A stretch of DNA of 64,000 nt from contig WYBB01000163.1 in the NCBI GenBank assembly GCA_011526585.1, forward strand, positions 1-64,000, written 5' to 3'. The notes below the pieces were generated by a model. The model was not told the DNA's origin. It saw only the letters and a program-made list of their open reading frames with translations, and ran no database searches. Both the position numbers and the translations under genes were made by a program. Below, piece by piece: positions 37,113-48,971 of the stretch; the stretch's first letter is position 1, and each line of letters opens with the position of its first letter. This DNA is from Deltaproteobacteria bacterium (GTDB taxonomy: Bacteria; Myxococcota_A; UBA9042; PHBI01).

Positions 37113-40100
37113 GTGGAAACAGGCGCACCCCGTCCCCCTCGCGAGCCGGCCCGGGCCCAGCGCGAGGCGCTCACGCTGAGCGAGCTCGAGCGACGCGTGA
37201 TCGCCGCGGTGCCCGAGGCCTTCCTCGTCGAAGAGCACATCGTGCGCCGCGCCGTCCGCGAGGAGCGCGGCATCGCCGGCCTGCGCACCTTCGTGCCTCA
37301 CACGCACTGCGTCGCGGTGCCGGTCGAGGTCCTGGCGCACGTGACCACCGCCGACGAGATCGGGCGCCCGCTGCCCGAGCACGGCTGGGCGCTGCTCCTG
37401 CCGCGCCCCGACGCGGCCGACGTCAGCGCCGCCGCGCCAGCCGAGGTCCTGCGCGACACCTGGCGCGCGCTCTTCCACGCGGCCATCGACGCGCACCTGA
37501 CGCAAGAGGCGCGCGGCGGCCGCCTCGGGCGCGACAGGATCCTCGGGATCGTGCACGAGCTCGGGCAGCTCCCGATGGACGAGGCGCGCACCGTGCTCGA
37601 GGAGGAGGGACTTACCGGCGTCGGCTCCGACGCCCAACGCGAGCTCGTCGAGCTCGCCGCCACCTGGCACGAGCTCGCGCGTTTCTCACCCGACCAGCTC
37701 GCGCGCTGGTTCCCATCGCTCACCGCGCGTCCCGAGGTCGAAGCGCTCTTCGACGCGCTGGTCCCCGCCGCCGCGATCCTCGCACGCACCCGCCTCGAAG
37801 GTGCTCCCGAGCCCGCCGCGCCCGCCTCGACGCAGACCGATGTGTCCCCGGAGGACGAGGTCGGCGAGGCCACGCGCCCCGCCAACCCGGCGCGCGCGCG
37901 CGCGCTCATCGCCTCGGCGCGCGACGCACGAGCCAAGGGCCACGACGTCGCCGCCGCGATCTTCGCCTATCGCGCCCGTCGCGGTCTGCCGGACGAGGCC
38001 GCCACCGCCGAGACCACCGCGCTCGCCTCGCTCGGCCGCCGTCTCGGCGAGGTCGAGCGCGCGATCGGCGGCGACGAGGGCTCCGACCAGCTCGGCCCCC
38101 GCGGCGCCCAGGCGGTCACGATCCCCACGCCCGATGACTGGGCCGCCGCCCTCGCCCCGCTGCTCCCGCGCGCGCGCTGGGGCATGGCGCGCGTCGAGGC
38201 CCGCCTGCTCCACGACCTGCAGAAGGCGTGCGACACCGCCGAGCGCGAGACCTGGGACATCGACTTCGGTCGCTGGCTGCGCAGCCTCGGCAGGAAGGCG
38301 CTGCGCCGCCGCGAGGACGTGCGCACCGAGGTCGCGATCGTGCGCAGCCTCACGCGCGCGCTCAAGCGCGTGGCGCTCTGTCGCCTCGACGAGGCCGAGC
38401 GCCGTCGCCTCAAGCGCCTGCTCGGCACGCTCGCGCACCGCGCCGAGGAGCGTTTCCGCGTGCGTATCGCCGCGCTCCTCGACCGCGGCCTCACCGCCGC
38501 CGCCCTGGTGCCGACCAGCACCGTCGAGCGCGTCGCCCACGACAAGCTGATCGCCGAGCTCAGCGACAAGCTGCTCGCGCGCGGCTTCATCGGTTTCCCC
38601 GACCTGCGCGATCAGATCGCGAAGAACCAGCTCAAGCTCCCCGATCTGCGCTCTCCCGGCGAGTGGTTGTCCGGCGACGCCCTGCTCTCGCTCGATCGCT
38701 GGTGCGCCGCCAACATGGACGCCGCCTACGTGCGCGGCGAGATCTACCGCCGCGGCCTGCAGCGCCTCTCGTCGCTCTTCTTCGCCAACGTCGTCGGCCG
38801 CCTCCTCGTGCGCTACGCCATCCTGCCCTTCGGCGGCGCCTTCTTCATCGTGCAGGGCCTCGAGCACATGATCGGCCCGCTCATCAAGCTCGTGCACACC
38901 CCCCCGCCACTCCCCTCCGGCGAGCACCACTACTACTTCTGGTCGATCCCGGCCTTCCTCGCCACCGGGCTCGTGCTCTTCATGCTCATCCACTCGGCCG
39001 CCGCCCGCCACGCTGCGCTCAGCGCGACCCGCGCCGTCGGCCGCGCCCTGCGCTTCGTCTTCACCGAGCTGCCCCGCCGCTTCCGCGCCTGGCCTCCGAT
39101 CGATCGCCTCGTGCGCACCCGCCTCTTCGAGCTCTTCTGGAACCGCGCCTTCCGCCCCGCGCGCTACGCCCTCGTGCCGACGCTGGTCGTCGTCATGGCG
39201 ACCGGCGACCCCCGCATGTGGCTCTGGGTCGGCGCCCCGCTCGTCCTCGCCGTCGGCTTCTTCCTCGCCTCGCGCCGCGGGATCCGCTTCTCCGAGGCGC
39301 TCGGCGACTGGCTCACCACCACCTGGCACTACCTGCGCCACGAGCTCGTGCCCGGGCTCATCGCCTGGATCATGGCGTTCTTCAAGCGCTTCATGGAGCT
39401 CGCCGAGATCGCGCTCTACACCGTCGATCAGTGGCTGCGCTTCCGCCGCGGCGACCGACTCTTCGGCGTGATCCTCAAGGGGATCTTCGGCTTCCTCTGG
39501 GGCATCGTCGCCTACATCGTGCGCCTCATGGTCAACCTGGTCGTCGAGCCGCAGGTCAACCCGATCAAGCACTTCCCGGTCGTGACCGTCTCGCACAAGC
39601 TCACGATCCCGATGACCTTCGCCATCGCCTACGAGCTCCGGCCCTACCTCGGCCGCGGCGCCGCCGATCTCGTCGGCGGCCTCGCGCAGTTCATCATCCC
39701 CGGGATCTGCGGCTTCCTCGTCTGGGAGTTCAAGGAGAACTGGCGTCTCTATCAAGCCAACCGCAAGCCGAACCTGCACCCTGTCATCGTCGGCACGCAC
39801 GGCGAGCCGATCTACCGCCTGCTGCGCCTCGGCTTCCACTCGGGCACCGTGCCGCGCATCTTCCGCAAGCTGCGCAACGCCGAGAAGAAGCGCAACGCCG
39901 TCGAGATCCGCAAGCAGATCGAGGAGCTCCATCACATCGAGGAGGCCTGCGAGCGCTTCGTCGAGCGCGAGCTCAAGCGCCTGCTCGAGCGCTCGGGCCG
40001 CTTCCCCGACGCGCACCACCTGCACGTCGAGGCCGTACGTCTGACCCCGTTCCGCATCGCCATCGATCTCGGCTGCGCGCCCCGCGGCGAGCCCCTCCAG

Positions 40101-40571
40101 CTCACCTTCGAGGAGCAGTCGCGCTTCCTCGTCGCCGGACTCGCGCGCCGCGGCTTCCTCGACGCCCTCGCCCCCGACGAGCGCGCCGCCTTCACCACCG
40201 CGCTCGAAGGCATCTACCGCCTCGCCGGCGTCGACCTCGTGCGCGAGCAGATCGAGGCCCTCTTGCCGACCGGGCCCGATGGCCGCGCGCGCTACGACAT
40301 CGACGATCGCGGCCTCGTCGTCTGGCCCGCCGGCTTCTCGGCCGAGATCGTCTATCGCCTGCGCACGCCCGACGCGCTCCTCACCCCGCGCATCACCGGC
40401 GAGGCCGCCCTCGTCGCGCCGGTCCTCGCCACCTCGGACCTCTTCTTCAAGCGCAACGCCATGCCGTGGTCGACCTGGACCGCGCACTGGCAACCCGAGC
40501 CCGCCGACGCCACCACCACCGCCGCGTCCCCCCGCACCACCGCCCGCGCGCCCGCGACGAACCCATCATGA
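37113..40571 (+). CDS. Large polytopic membrane protein of unknown function
   Basis: The protein has 1,152 residues from a GTG start. The first 450 residues are soluble, Ala/Arg/Glu-rich and helical. About seven membrane helices follow between residues 560 and 875 (for example IPAFLATGLVLFMLIHS, WLWVGAPLVLAVGFF, VGGLAQFIIPGICGFLV). A soluble region with KKRNAVEIRKQIEELHHIEE and further mixed alpha/beta sequence ends the protein. I recognise no family. The stop overlaps the next start as ATGA, so it is translationally coupled to the cardiolipin synthase. A membrane-lipid role is inferred from that only. Confidence 0.75.
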   Translation: METGAPRPPREPARAQREALTLSELERRVIAAVPEAFLVEEHIVRRAVREERGIAGLRTFVPHTHCVAVPVEVLAHVTTADEIGRPLPEHGWALLLPRPDAADVSAAAPAEVLRDTWRALFHAAIDAHLTQEARGGRLGRDRILGIVHELGQLPMDEARTVLEEEGLTGVGSDAQRELVELAATWHELARFSPDQLARWFPSLTARPEVEALFDALVPAAAILARTRLEGAPEPAAPASTQTDVSPEDEVGEATRPANPARARALIASARDARAKGHDVAAAIFAYRARRGLPDEAATAETTALASLGRRLGEVERAIGGDEGSDQLGPRGAQAVTIPTPDDWAAALAPLLPRARWGMARVEARLLHDLQKACDTAERETWDIDFGRWLRSLGRKALRRREDVRTEVAIVRSLTRALKRVALCRLDEAERRRLKRLLGTLAHRAEERFRVRIAALLDRGLTAAALVPTSTVERVAHDKLIAELSDKLLARGFIGFPDLRDQIAKNQLKLPDLRSPGEWLSGDALLSLDRWCAANMDAAYVRGEIYRRGLQRLSSLFFANVVGRLLVRYAILPFGGAFFIVQGLEHMIGPLIKLVHTPPPLPSGEHHYYFWSIPAFLATGLVLFMLIHSAAARHAALSATRAVGRALRFVFTELPRRFRAWPPIDRLVRTRLFELFWNRAFRPARYALVPTLVVVMATGDPRMWLWVGAPLVLAVGFFLASRRGIRFSEALGDWLTTTWHYLRHELVPGLIAWIMAFFKRFMELAEIALYTVDQWLRFRRGDRLFGVILKGIFGFLWGIVAYIVRLMVNLVVEPQVNPIKHFPVVTVSHKLTIPMTFAIAYELRPYLGRGAADLVGGLAQFIIPGICGFLVWEFKENWRLYQANRKPNLHPVIVGTHGEPIYRLLRLGFHSGTVPRIFRKLRNAEKKRNAVEIRKQIEELHHIEEACERFVERELKRLLERSGRFPDAHHLHVEAVRLTPFRIAIDLGCAPRGEPLQLTFEEQSRFLVAGLARRGFLDALAPDERAAFTTALEGIYRLAGVDLVREQIEALLPTGPDGRARYDIDDRGLVVWPAGFSAEIVYRLRTPDALLTPRITGEAALVAPVLATSDLFFKRNAMPWSTWTAHWQPEPADATTTAASPRTTARAPATNPS

Positions 40572-42055
40572 TCACCGGCGATCGCCCCCTGCTCGCGCTC
40601 GCCTTCGTCGCCGACGTGCTGCCGATCGCGCTGCCGATCCTCGGCACGCTGATCCTCGTCATCGCCGCCACCCACGCCGTGCTCAACGTGCGCGACGCCC
40701 GCGCCGCCGCCGGCTGGGTCGGCATCATCGTCGCCCTGCCTTTCGTCGGTGCCCTCCTCTACTGGATGCTCGGCATCAACCGCGTGCGCCGCCGCGCCGT
40801 CGCCCTCCTCCGTGGGCGTGAGCCCCAGCGCCCCGTCAGCGACGACCCGTCCGATCCCGACAGCCCCTCGGGCCTCCTGCGCACCCTCGCGCTGCCCGAC
40901 CTGGTCCGCCTCATCGACTCGGTCACCGTGCGCTCGCTCGTCTCGGGCAACGCCGTCACCCCGCTCGTCAACGGCGACGAGGCCTTCCCGGCGATGCTCG
41001 ACGCCATCGCCCGCGCGCGCACCTCGATCTCGCTCGTCACCTACATCTTCGATCGCGACCCGACCGGCCTGCGCTTCGTCGAGGCGCTCGCCGCCGCCCG
41101 CCAGCGCGGCGTCGAGGTGCGCGTGCTCATCGACGCCGTCGGCGCACGCTACTCCTTCCCGACGATCGTGCGCACGCTCGCGCGCCGCGGCGTCGAGGTC
41201 GCGCGCTTCAACCCGACCTTCTTCCCGCCCTGGCGCTGGACCTACGCCAACCTGAGAAATCATCGTAAGATCATGGTGATCGACGGTACCCTCGGCTTCA
41301 CCGGCGGCATCAACCTGCGCCACGGTCACTGCATCGACGAGCGCCCGCGCCGCCCCGTGCTCGATCTGCACTTCCGCGTCGAGGGCCCGGTCGTCGCCCA
41401 CATGCAGCGCACCTTCGCCGAGGACTGGTTCTTCGCCACGCGCGAGCGGCTCGACGGCGAGCGCTGGTTCCCGGCGCTCTCACCGCTGCCCGATCGCGAC
41501 CTCGCCGACGTCGTCGCGCGCGGCATCACCGACGGGCCCGACCTCGACATCGACAAGCTGCGCTGGGCGATCCTCGGCGCGTTGTCCTGCGCCAGGCGGC
41601 GCGTGCGCATCGCCACGCCCTACTTCCTGCCGGAGGCCGAGCTCCTCGCCGCCATCACCACCACACGGCTGCGCGGCGTCGAGGTCGAGATCGTGCTCTC
41701 GGAGGCGAACAACCAGCTCCTGGTCAAGTGGGCCTGCGACGCGCTCCTACCGGAGCTGGTCAAGGCCGGCTGCGCCGTGTGGAAGACGCTCGGCCCCTTC
41801 GACCACAGCAAGGTCGTCGTCGTCGACGAGAGCTGGGTGCTCATCGGATCGACCAACCTCGACCCGCGCAGCCTGCGCCTCAACTTCGAGTTCAACGTCG
41901 AGTGCCACTCGCCGACGCTCGCCGCCAGGATGCACGCGATCCTCGACGTCAAGAAGACCGGCGCCCGGCGCGTCACGCTCTACGAGCTCTTGCGCGCGAG
42001 CCTGCCTCGCCGTATCCGCGGGGGTGTGGCGCGGCTCTTCATCCCCTACCTTTAA
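40568..42055 (+). CDS. Cardiolipin synthase-type phospholipase D family protein
   Basis: The protein has 495 residues. Two N-terminal membrane helices ([39 protein letters not shown]) are followed by two HKD phosphatidyltransferase domains: [19 protein letters not shown] and [19 protein letters not shown]. This is the ClsA-type arrangement that joins two phosphatidylglycerols to cardiolipin. The length is typical of the family. The ATG overlaps the upstream stop (ATGA). Confidence 0.93.
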   Translation: MITGDRPLLALAFVADVLPIALPILGTLILVIAATHAVLNVRDARAAAGWVGIIVALPFVGALLYWMLGINRVRRRAVALLRGREPQRPVSDDPSDPDSPSGLLRTLALPDLVRLIDSVTVRSLVSGNAVTPLVNGDEAFPAMLDAIARARTSISLVTYIFDRDPTGLRFVEALAAARQRGVEVRVLIDAVGARYSFPTIVRTLARRGVEVARFNPTFFPPWRWTYANLRNHRKIMVIDGTLGFTGGINLRHGHCIDERPRRPVLDLHFRVEGPVVAHMQRTFAEDWFFATRERLDGERWFPALSPLPDRDLADVVARGITDGPDLDIDKLRWAILGALSCARRRVRIATPYFLPEAELLAAITTTRLRGVEVEIVLSEANNQLLVKWACDALLPELVKAGCAVWKTLGPFDHSKVVVVDESWVLIGSTNLDPRSLRLNFEFNVECHSPTLAARMHAILDVKKTGARRVTLYELLRASLPRRIRGGVARLFIPYL

Positions 42056-42068
42056 TAGAGAGGTCGTC

Positions 42069-43289
<1,221 letters not shown>

Positions 43290-43320
43290 CCGCGGCGCGC
43301 CCATCGGCATAACGTCACGC

Positions 43321-44070
43321 ATGAGGTCCCGCTCCCTCGCCGCTGTCCTCGTCGCACTCATCACGGCCGCGCTCGCCTGGCGCGTGACCCTCGACGAGGC
43401 CTTCGCCTGAGGTTGCGGCGCGCCCGTCGGTCCGGCGGGCACGGATCCTCGCGACGGCGAAGCCCCGCGACCCTGGCGCCTCTCGGCCTCGGTCGGCGTC
43501 TTCTCGTCAGACCTGCGCTTCACCCCCGAGGACGACGGCGCGAGCTTCTCTGCCGACCTCCAGCAGCTCCTGGTCACCGCCGGGCTCACGCGCGAGCTCG
43601 ACCGCCGCGGCACCTGGTCCCTCGGCGTGCGCGTCGGCCTCATCGCCGCCGGCACTCTGGGCGAGGGTGGCCGCACCCACGACTTCGAGCCGGGCCTCGT
43701 CGGCGCGCTGGCGCTCGACTGGCGCGTGCTCTCGGCGCCCGCCGATCCGATCTCGCTCACCCTCGGCGTTCAGCTCGCCGCCGGCCACGCCCCGCTCACC
43801 CACGACGGCCGCGCGCGGTCGTGGACCTCGACCGACCTGCGCGCTTCGGTCACCGCCTCGCGCACCCTCTGGCAGGTCCTCACGCCCTACGTCTCGGCGC
43901 GCGTCTTCGGCGGCCCGATCTTCTGGCGCGACGCCACCGGCGCCGACGAGACCCACCTGCAGCTCGCGCTCGGCCTCGGGATCGCGCCGCTTCCCGGCTT
44001 CAGCCTGCACGTCGAAGGCGCGATCCTCTCCGAGCGCGGGGTCTCGGGTGGGATCGGCGTGAGCTTCTGA
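43321..44070 (+). CDS. Beta-barrel-like outer-membrane protein with an in-frame TGA: candidate selenoprotein
   Basis: The frame from the ATG at 43321 to the stop at 44070 would make 249 residues, interrupted only by TGA at codon 30. Before it: a hydrophobic signal ([14 protein letters not shown]) and EAFA. After it: GCGAP, then alternating barrel-like strands ([35 protein letters not shown]) ending GGIGVSF with a terminal Phe. The first start codon after the TGA (GTG 43627) falls inside the barrel, so re-initiation would not make a full protein. The hairpin at 43422-43440 supports selenocysteine insertion giving Sec-Gly-Cys-Gly; a nonsense mutation is the alternative. Confidence 0.6.
43408..43440 (+). 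promoter_or_regulatory. In-frame TGA with SECIS-like hairpin
   Basis: Downstream of TGA 43408-43410, GCCCG (43422-43426) pairs with CGGGC (43436-43440). A bulged U at 43427 and a C-G pair close a six-base loop GGUCCG. Counting the U of the TGA as 1, the loop bases GGUC occupy 22-25, which by memory is the position of the SelB-recognised GGUC loop in E. coli fdhF. Resemblance is by structure and spacing only. Confidence 0.5.
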
Positions 44071-44613
44071 GCAGGGGTTTTGATATCGGCTGCCACCCGC
44101 AGAGATGAAACGCAGGTCAGTTGCTTTCTCAGGAAGCCAGGAACCGAGGAAAGCAGGAGATCCTGGCTTCCTCACTTCCTGGCTTCCTCAGAGGCTGCGC
44201 CGCGTGTCTGCGTCGCCGTCGGCTTGGTCGCTGCGACCTACCACCACGAGGCGTGTTCAGTCGCTCGGCGCCTGGCCACCGACCAGGAGCTTCTTGGCGC
44301 GGAGGCAGCGGATCGCCTCTTCGTCCTTCGGTCGTGGCGTGGGAGCCAGGCGATGTTGTCGAGCATCGCGACGAGCTCCGCGCGGCTCACGCCCTCGAGC
44401 TCCGAGGGCTCCCCGCAAGCTAGCGCCGCCGTCAGGGTCAGGTCCGAGGTGATCGCGTAGATGGAGTCGTCGTCGCTGCGCCGATGATGCGCGCGCGCGC
44501 CTGCACTCGCAGGTCCGCGACACCATCGCGCCCTCGTTGCACGCCGGTCCGTCCACGTCGTTTTCAAGCTCGGGCCGAGGGTGTATCGTGCGCCGCCCGA
44601 AGGAGGAGCCGAG
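44071..44613. other. Gene-poor 543-bp stretch before the TerB-like gene
   Basis: Holds a long nested hairpin (44131-44188). On the minus strand it also contains two short coding-like pieces in different frames, one including GEPSELEGVSRAELVAMLDN at about 44360-44430 and one ending at 44257, which may be a frameshifted remnant. No intact gene is supported. Confidence 0.4.
44131..44188. repeat. Nested inverted repeat of a GGAAGCCAGGA motif
   Basis: AGGAAGCCAGGAA (44131-44143) and a variant GAGGAAAGCAGGA (44146-44158) are followed by their reverse complements TCCTGGCTTCCTC (44161-44173) and TTCCTGGCTTCCT (44176-44188). The arms form a near-perfect 58-base hairpin downstream of the barrel gene, either a terminator or a small repeat element. 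Confidence 0.65.
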
Positions 44614-45558
44614 ATGCCCGAACTTACCTACGAGCTCGTCGCCCCGCTGGTCGTACAGACCGATCTCTCGCACGGCTCGGTGCAGGTCACCTTCCAGTGC
44701 CCGGTCTCCGGCGAGCAGATGCGCGCGACCGGCCACATCACCGAGTCGGCCGGCAGCAAGATCAAGAGCGACGTCAAGCGCTCGCTCTGGCGCAACATCC
44801 GCTGGTCGCTCTCGCGCATGATGTACTCGGTCTTCGGCTACGGCGTCGGCGGCGCCATCGGCTCGACCGTCGTCGACGCGGCCGGCGCGGCCGGCGACTC
44901 GCGCGCGCACCAGCCGAGCGAGGCCGAGCTCAAGGAGGCGATCCTCGACGCCTTCCGCTCGGTCGGCAACCGCTGGGCCTGGGACGAGTCGACGCAGCGC
45001 TTCGTCTCCGGCTCGGTCTTCAAGGAGCTGCAGACCGAGTTCACCGTCATCGTGCAGACGGCCCAGCTCGCCAAGGCGTGGGATCGCGCCGTGCTCGCGC
45101 GCATGCTCGCCGAGATCGCCTCGGCCGACGGCCAGCTCGCCGAGGAGGAGCGCGAGCTCTTCCACGCCTTCCTGCAAGAGCACAAGCTCGACGACCTCCT
45201 CGAGCGGCCGCCCTTGTCCAAGGCCGATCTCGAGGAGACCAGCGAGGACGCGCGCCACGTCATGTGGCTCCTCGCGGCGGCGATGGCCGTCTCCGACGAG
45301 CACTTCGCCGACAGCGAGCAGAAGAAGCTCGCCTTCTTCGCCCAGGGCCTCGGCGTCGCCGCCGACGACCAGACGCGCGGCCTCGAGCTCGCCAAGGAGT
45401 ACGTGCTCGACCAGGCGCTCGAGTCGGCCTACGCCGACGGTCGCCTCGACAAGGCCGAGCACCAGCGCGTCATGCAGCTCGCCGCCAAGCTCGGCGTCGG
45501 CGAAGATCGCGCCGCGCGCCTCGACGCCCGCTGCCGCAAGCGCAAGGGCATCCTCTGA
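44614..45558 (+). CDS. TerB-like domain protein
   Basis: The protein has 314 residues. The ATG at 44614 has a strong AAGGAGGAG site just upstream. The N-terminal 90 residues are soluble with several basic segments. The C-terminal part has two TerB-like all-helical acidic motifs: AEIASADGQLAEEERELFHA and ESAYADGRLDKAEHQRVM. TerB-family proteins bind metal or sense stress in tellurite-resistance operons; no other ter genes are present, so function is unassigned. Confidence 0.7.
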   Translation: MPELTYELVAPLVVQTDLSHGSVQVTFQCPVSGEQMRATGHITESAGSKIKSDVKRSLWRNIRWSLSRMMYSVFGYGVGGAIGSTVVDAAGAAGDSRAHQPSEAELKEAILDAFRSVGNRWAWDESTQRFVSGSVFKELQTEFTVIVQTAQLAKAWDRAVLARMLAEIASADGQLAEEERELFHAFLQEHKLDDLLERPPLSKADLEETSEDARHVMWLLAAAMAVSDEHFADSEQKKLAFFAQGLGVAADDQTRGLELAKEYVLDQALESAYADGRLDKAEHQRVMQLAAKLGVGEDRAARLDARCRKRKGIL

Positions 45559-45598
45559 ATCACCGCTCACCCCTCGTCCCTCCCCCGGAGACCTCGCG

Positions 45599-46801
45599 AT
45601 GACCGCCTACATCTATGATGCCGTCCGCACCCCGCGCGGGCGCGGCAAATCCTCGGGCTCGCTCTACGTCGTGCGCCCGGTCGACCTGCTCGTCACCGTG
45701 CTCGAGGCGGTGCGCGACCGCAACCACATCGACACCGCCGCCGTCGAGGACGTCGTCATCGGCTGCGTCACCCAGAGCGGCGACCAGGGCCAGTGCATCG
45801 CCCGCACCGCCGCGCTCCTCGCCAAGTACGACTTCGACGCGCCGGGCGTGACGCTCAACCGCTTCTGCGGCTCGGGCCTCGAGGCCATCAACCAGGCCGC
45901 CGCCATGGTCGCCTCCGGCTTCCACGACCTCGTCATCGCCGGCGGCGTCGAGTCGATGTCGCGGGTCGAGATGGGCTCCGACGGCGGCGCGATGATGGAC
46001 GCGCGCACCGAGCTCGAGCTCAACACCGTGCCGCAGGGGATCTCGGCCGACCTCATCGCCACCTTGCGCGGCTTCTCGCGCCAGGACGTCGACCGCTACG
46101 CGCTCACCTCGCAGCAGCGCGCCACCGAGAGCTGGGAGAAGCGCCTCTTCGAGCGCTCCATCATCCCGGTCAAGGACCAGAACGGCCTCACCGTGCTCGA
46201 CAAGGACGAGCTCGTGCGCCCCGACACGACCCTCGAAGGGCTCGCCAAGCTGCGCCCGGCCTTCGAGATGCTCGGCAAGAACTTCGCCCTCGACGAGCTC
46301 GTCAAGAAGACCTACCCGCAGGTCGAGCACATCGACCACGTGCACCACGCCGGCAACTCGTCGGGCATCGTCGACGGCGCCGCGGCGCTGGTCATCGGCT
46401 CCAAGGCCGCCGGCGAGCGCTTCGGCATGAAGCCGCGCGCCCGCGTCAAGGCGGTGGCGCTGGCCGGCGCTGATCCGATCATCATGCTGACCGGCCCGCT
46501 CCCGGCGACCCGCAAGGTGCTCGCCAAGGCGGGCATGACGATCGGCGACATCGATCACTTCGAAGTCAACGAGGCCTTCGCCACCGTGCCGCTCATGTTC
46601 ATGCAGGAGTTCGGCGTCGACCACGCCAAGGTCAACCCCGAGGGCGGCGCCATCGCGATGGGCCACCCGCTCGGCGCGACCGGCGCCATGCTCACCGGCA
46701 CCGCGCTCGACGCCCTCGAGCGCAAGGGCCAGGGCACCGCGCTCATCACGCTCTGCATCGGCGGCGGCATGGGCATCGCGACCATCATCGAGCGCGTCTG
46801 A
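45599..46801 (+). CDS. Acetyl-CoA acyltransferase (thiolase)
   Basis: Cleaves 3-ketoacyl-CoA in beta-oxidation. The 400 residues contain the nucleophile Cys90 in [15 protein letters not shown], the HEAFA-like [18 protein letters not shown] and CIGGGMG. The start ATG at 45599 has a GGAG site. The gene precedes the FadB/FadJ gene by 14 bp, making a two-gene fatty-acid degradation operon like fadA-fadB or fadI-fadJ in reverse order. Confidence 0.93.
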   Translation: MTAYIYDAVRTPRGRGKSSGSLYVVRPVDLLVTVLEAVRDRNHIDTAAVEDVVIGCVTQSGDQGQCIARTAALLAKYDFDAPGVTLNRFCGSGLEAINQAAAMVASGFHDLVIAGGVESMSRVEMGSDGGAMMDARTELELNTVPQGISADLIATLRGFSRQDVDRYALTSQQRATESWEKRLFERSIIPVKDQNGLTVLDKDELVRPDTTLEGLAKLRPAFEMLGKNFALDELVKKTYPQVEHIDHVHHAGNSSGIVDGAAALVIGSKAAGERFGMKPRARVKAVALAGADPIIMLTGPLPATRKVLAKAGMTIGDIDHFEVNEAFATVPLMFMQEFGVDHAKVNPEGGAIAMGHPLGATGAMLTGTALDALERKGQGTALITLCIGGGMGIATIIERV

Positions 46802-46815
46802 GGAGAATCGAGCAC

Positions 46816-48966
46816 ATGATCACCCACAAGAACCCCGCCCTCGAGTGCACCTTCGACCCCGCGACCGGCGTCGCCACCCTGCTGCTCGCGATGGAGGGCA
46901 AGACCAACAAGGTCGACCGCGCCTTCGCCGAGGGCCTCTTCGACGCGCTCAACTGGGCCAAGGCGCAGACCGGCCTCAAGGGCATCATCATCGGCACCGC
47001 GCACAAGAACTTCTGCGTCGGCGCCGACATCGAGGGGCTCGTGCCGATGCGCGATCCCAAGGTCACCTACGACTACGTCAAGGATCTCAACGCGCTCTTC
47101 CGCGCCTACGAGACCGCCGGCGTGCCGGTCGTCTGCGCGCTGACCGGCTCGGCGCTCGGCGGCGGCTACGAGCTCGCGCTCGCCACCCACCGTCGCTTTG
47201 CGCTCGACGACGCCGCGATCCAGGTCGGCCTGCCCGAGGTCACCCTCGGCGTGATCCCCGGCGCCGGCGGCACCCAGCGGCTGCCGCGCATCGTCGGCAT
47301 CCAGAAGGCGCTCGAGCACATCAGCCAGGGCCAGCCGGTGCGCGCGCCCAAGGCCAAGCAGCTCGGCATGGTCGACGAGCTCTTCAAGACGAAGGACGAG
47401 CTCTACGCCGCCGCGCACGCCTGGATCGCCGCCAACCCCAAGGCCAAGCAGCCCTGGGACCAGAAGGGCTTCACCTTCCCCGGCCCCCAGCCGACGAGCC
47501 AGGACGCCAAGAACATCGTGCTCGTCGCCTGCGCGATGCTCTACAAGAAGGTCGCCAACACGATGCCGCAGATCGAGGCGGCGATCTGCGCCGTCCAGGA
47601 AGGCAGCGTGCTCGACTTCGATCGCGCGCTCGAGGTGGAGCACCGCTGGTTCGTCAAGTGCGCGGTCTCCGACACCTCGAAGGACATGATCCGCACCTTC
47701 TGGTTCCACCGCAACGCCGCGCTCAAGGCCGAGGGGCTGCCGCAGCTCGGCGAGGGCGAGGCGATGGGGATCGAGAAGGTCACGATCCTCGGCGCCGGCA
47801 TGATGGGCGCCGGCCTCGCCTACATCTGCGCCGACAAGGGCCTCGCCGTCGTGCTCAAGGACATCGCCGAGGCGCAGCTCGCCGCCGGCCGAAAGCACAT
47901 CGAGGCCGAGCTGCAGAAGAAGAAGCATCTGTCCGCCGAACAGCGCCAGGCCGTGCTCGATCGCATCACCTTCACGCTCGACAACGGCCCCATCGCCGGC
48001 TCCGACCTCGTCATCGAGGCGGTGATCGAGAACGACGAGGTCAAGCACGCCGTCACGCGCGAGCTCGAGCCGCTCTTGTCCGAGCGCGGGATCTGGGCGT
48101 CGAACACCTCGGCGATCCCGATCACCCACCTCGCCACCGCGTCGAAGAAGCCCGAGCGCTTCATCGGCCTGCACTTCTTCTCGCCGGTCGAGGTGATGCC
48201 GCTCCTCGAGATCATCCGCGGCGACAAGACCGACGACCACACCGTCGCGCGCGCGCTCGCGTTCACCAAGCTCCTCGGCAAGGTGCCGATCGTCGTCAAC
48301 GACGGCTACGGCTTCTACACGAGCCGCGTCTTCGGCACCTACCTGATGGAGGCGGTGCAGCTCGTCGCCGAGGGCCACGACCCGGTGATGATCGAGCAGG
48401 CCGCCAAGCAGGCCGGCATGGTCGTGCCGCCGCTCAAGGTCTTCGACGAGGTCACCCTCAAGCTCGGCCACCACGGGATCCTGCAGCGCGAGCGCTACCT
48501 CGGCCAGAACGTCTCCGACATCGCCGGCGTCAAGCTCCTGCGCTCGCTGGTCGAAGACCACGGCCGCCTCGGCAAGGCCCATGGCAAGGGCTTCTACGAT
48601 TACGCGGGCGAGCGCCGGATCTGGCCCGGTCTCAAGGACCTCGTCAGCGCGAAGCCGGCGAAGACCGGGATCGACTACCTCAAGGACCGCCTCATGCACG
48701 TGCAGGTGCTCGAGGTCGCGCGCTGCCTCGAGGAGGGGATCCTGCGCGAGAAGCGTGACGCCGAGGTCGGCGCCATCTTCGGGATCGGCTTCGCCCCGAG
48801 CTCGGGCGGCCCGCTGGCGTGGATGGACCGGCGCGGTCTCAAGAACGTCGTCGCCACCCTCGCCGCCTTCGCCGCCGAGGATCCGACCCACGGCGCGCGC
48901 TGGAACCCGCCGGCTCTGCTCACGAAAATGGCCGAGAGCGACGCCCGCTTCTGGCCCGAAGGCTGA
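46816..48966 (+). CDS. Bifunctional enoyl-CoA hydratase / 3-hydroxyacyl-CoA dehydrogenase (FadB/FadJ)
   Basis: Catalyses hydration and NAD-dependent oxidation steps of beta-oxidation. The 716 residues begin with a crotonase domain ([39 protein letters not shown]). A Rossmann NAD domain follows near residue 320 ([16 protein letters not shown]) and the 3HCDH segment [15 protein letters not shown]. Length and order match FadJ/FadB. It follows the thiolase gene closely. Confidence 0.94.
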   Translation: MITHKNPALECTFDPATGVATLLLAMEGKTNKVDRAFAEGLFDALNWAKAQTGLKGIIIGTAHKNFCVGADIEGLVPMRDPKVTYDYVKDLNALFRAYETAGVPVVCALTGSALGGGYELALATHRRFALDDAAIQVGLPEVTLGVIPGAGGTQRLPRIVGIQKALEHISQGQPVRAPKAKQLGMVDELFKTKDELYAAAHAWIAANPKAKQPWDQKGFTFPGPQPTSQDAKNIVLVACAMLYKKVANTMPQIEAAICAVQEGSVLDFDRALEVEHRWFVKCAVSDTSKDMIRTFWFHRNAALKAEGLPQLGEGEAMGIEKVTILGAGMMGAGLAYICADKGLAVVLKDIAEAQLAAGRKHIEAELQKKKHLSAEQRQAVLDRITFTLDNGPIAGSDLVIEAVIENDEVKHAVTRELEPLLSERGIWASNTSAIPITHLATASKKPERFIGLHFFSPVEVMPLLEIIRGDKTDDHTVARALAFTKLLGKVPIVVNDGYGFYTSRVFGTYLMEAVQLVAEGHDPVMIEQAAKQAGMVVPPLKVFDEVTLKLGHHGILQRERYLGQNVSDIAGVKLLRSLVEDHGRLGKAHGKGFYDYAGERRIWPGLKDLVSAKPAKTGIDYLKDRLMHVQVLEVARCLEEGILREKRDAEVGAIFGIGFAPSSGGPLAWMDRRGLKNVVATLAAFAAEDPTHGARWNPPALLTKMAESDARFWPEG

Positions 48967-48971
48967 AGGTC

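Noticed and set aside
37686-40493. 935-codon open frame opposite the 1,152-residue protein
   Set aside because: Antisense with Glu/Gly/Val bias; the plus strand has membrane helices and a coupled start.
44080-44460. 126-codon plus-strand frame after the barrel gene
   Set aside because: It runs through the nested hairpin and shows no domain, signal or ribosome site.
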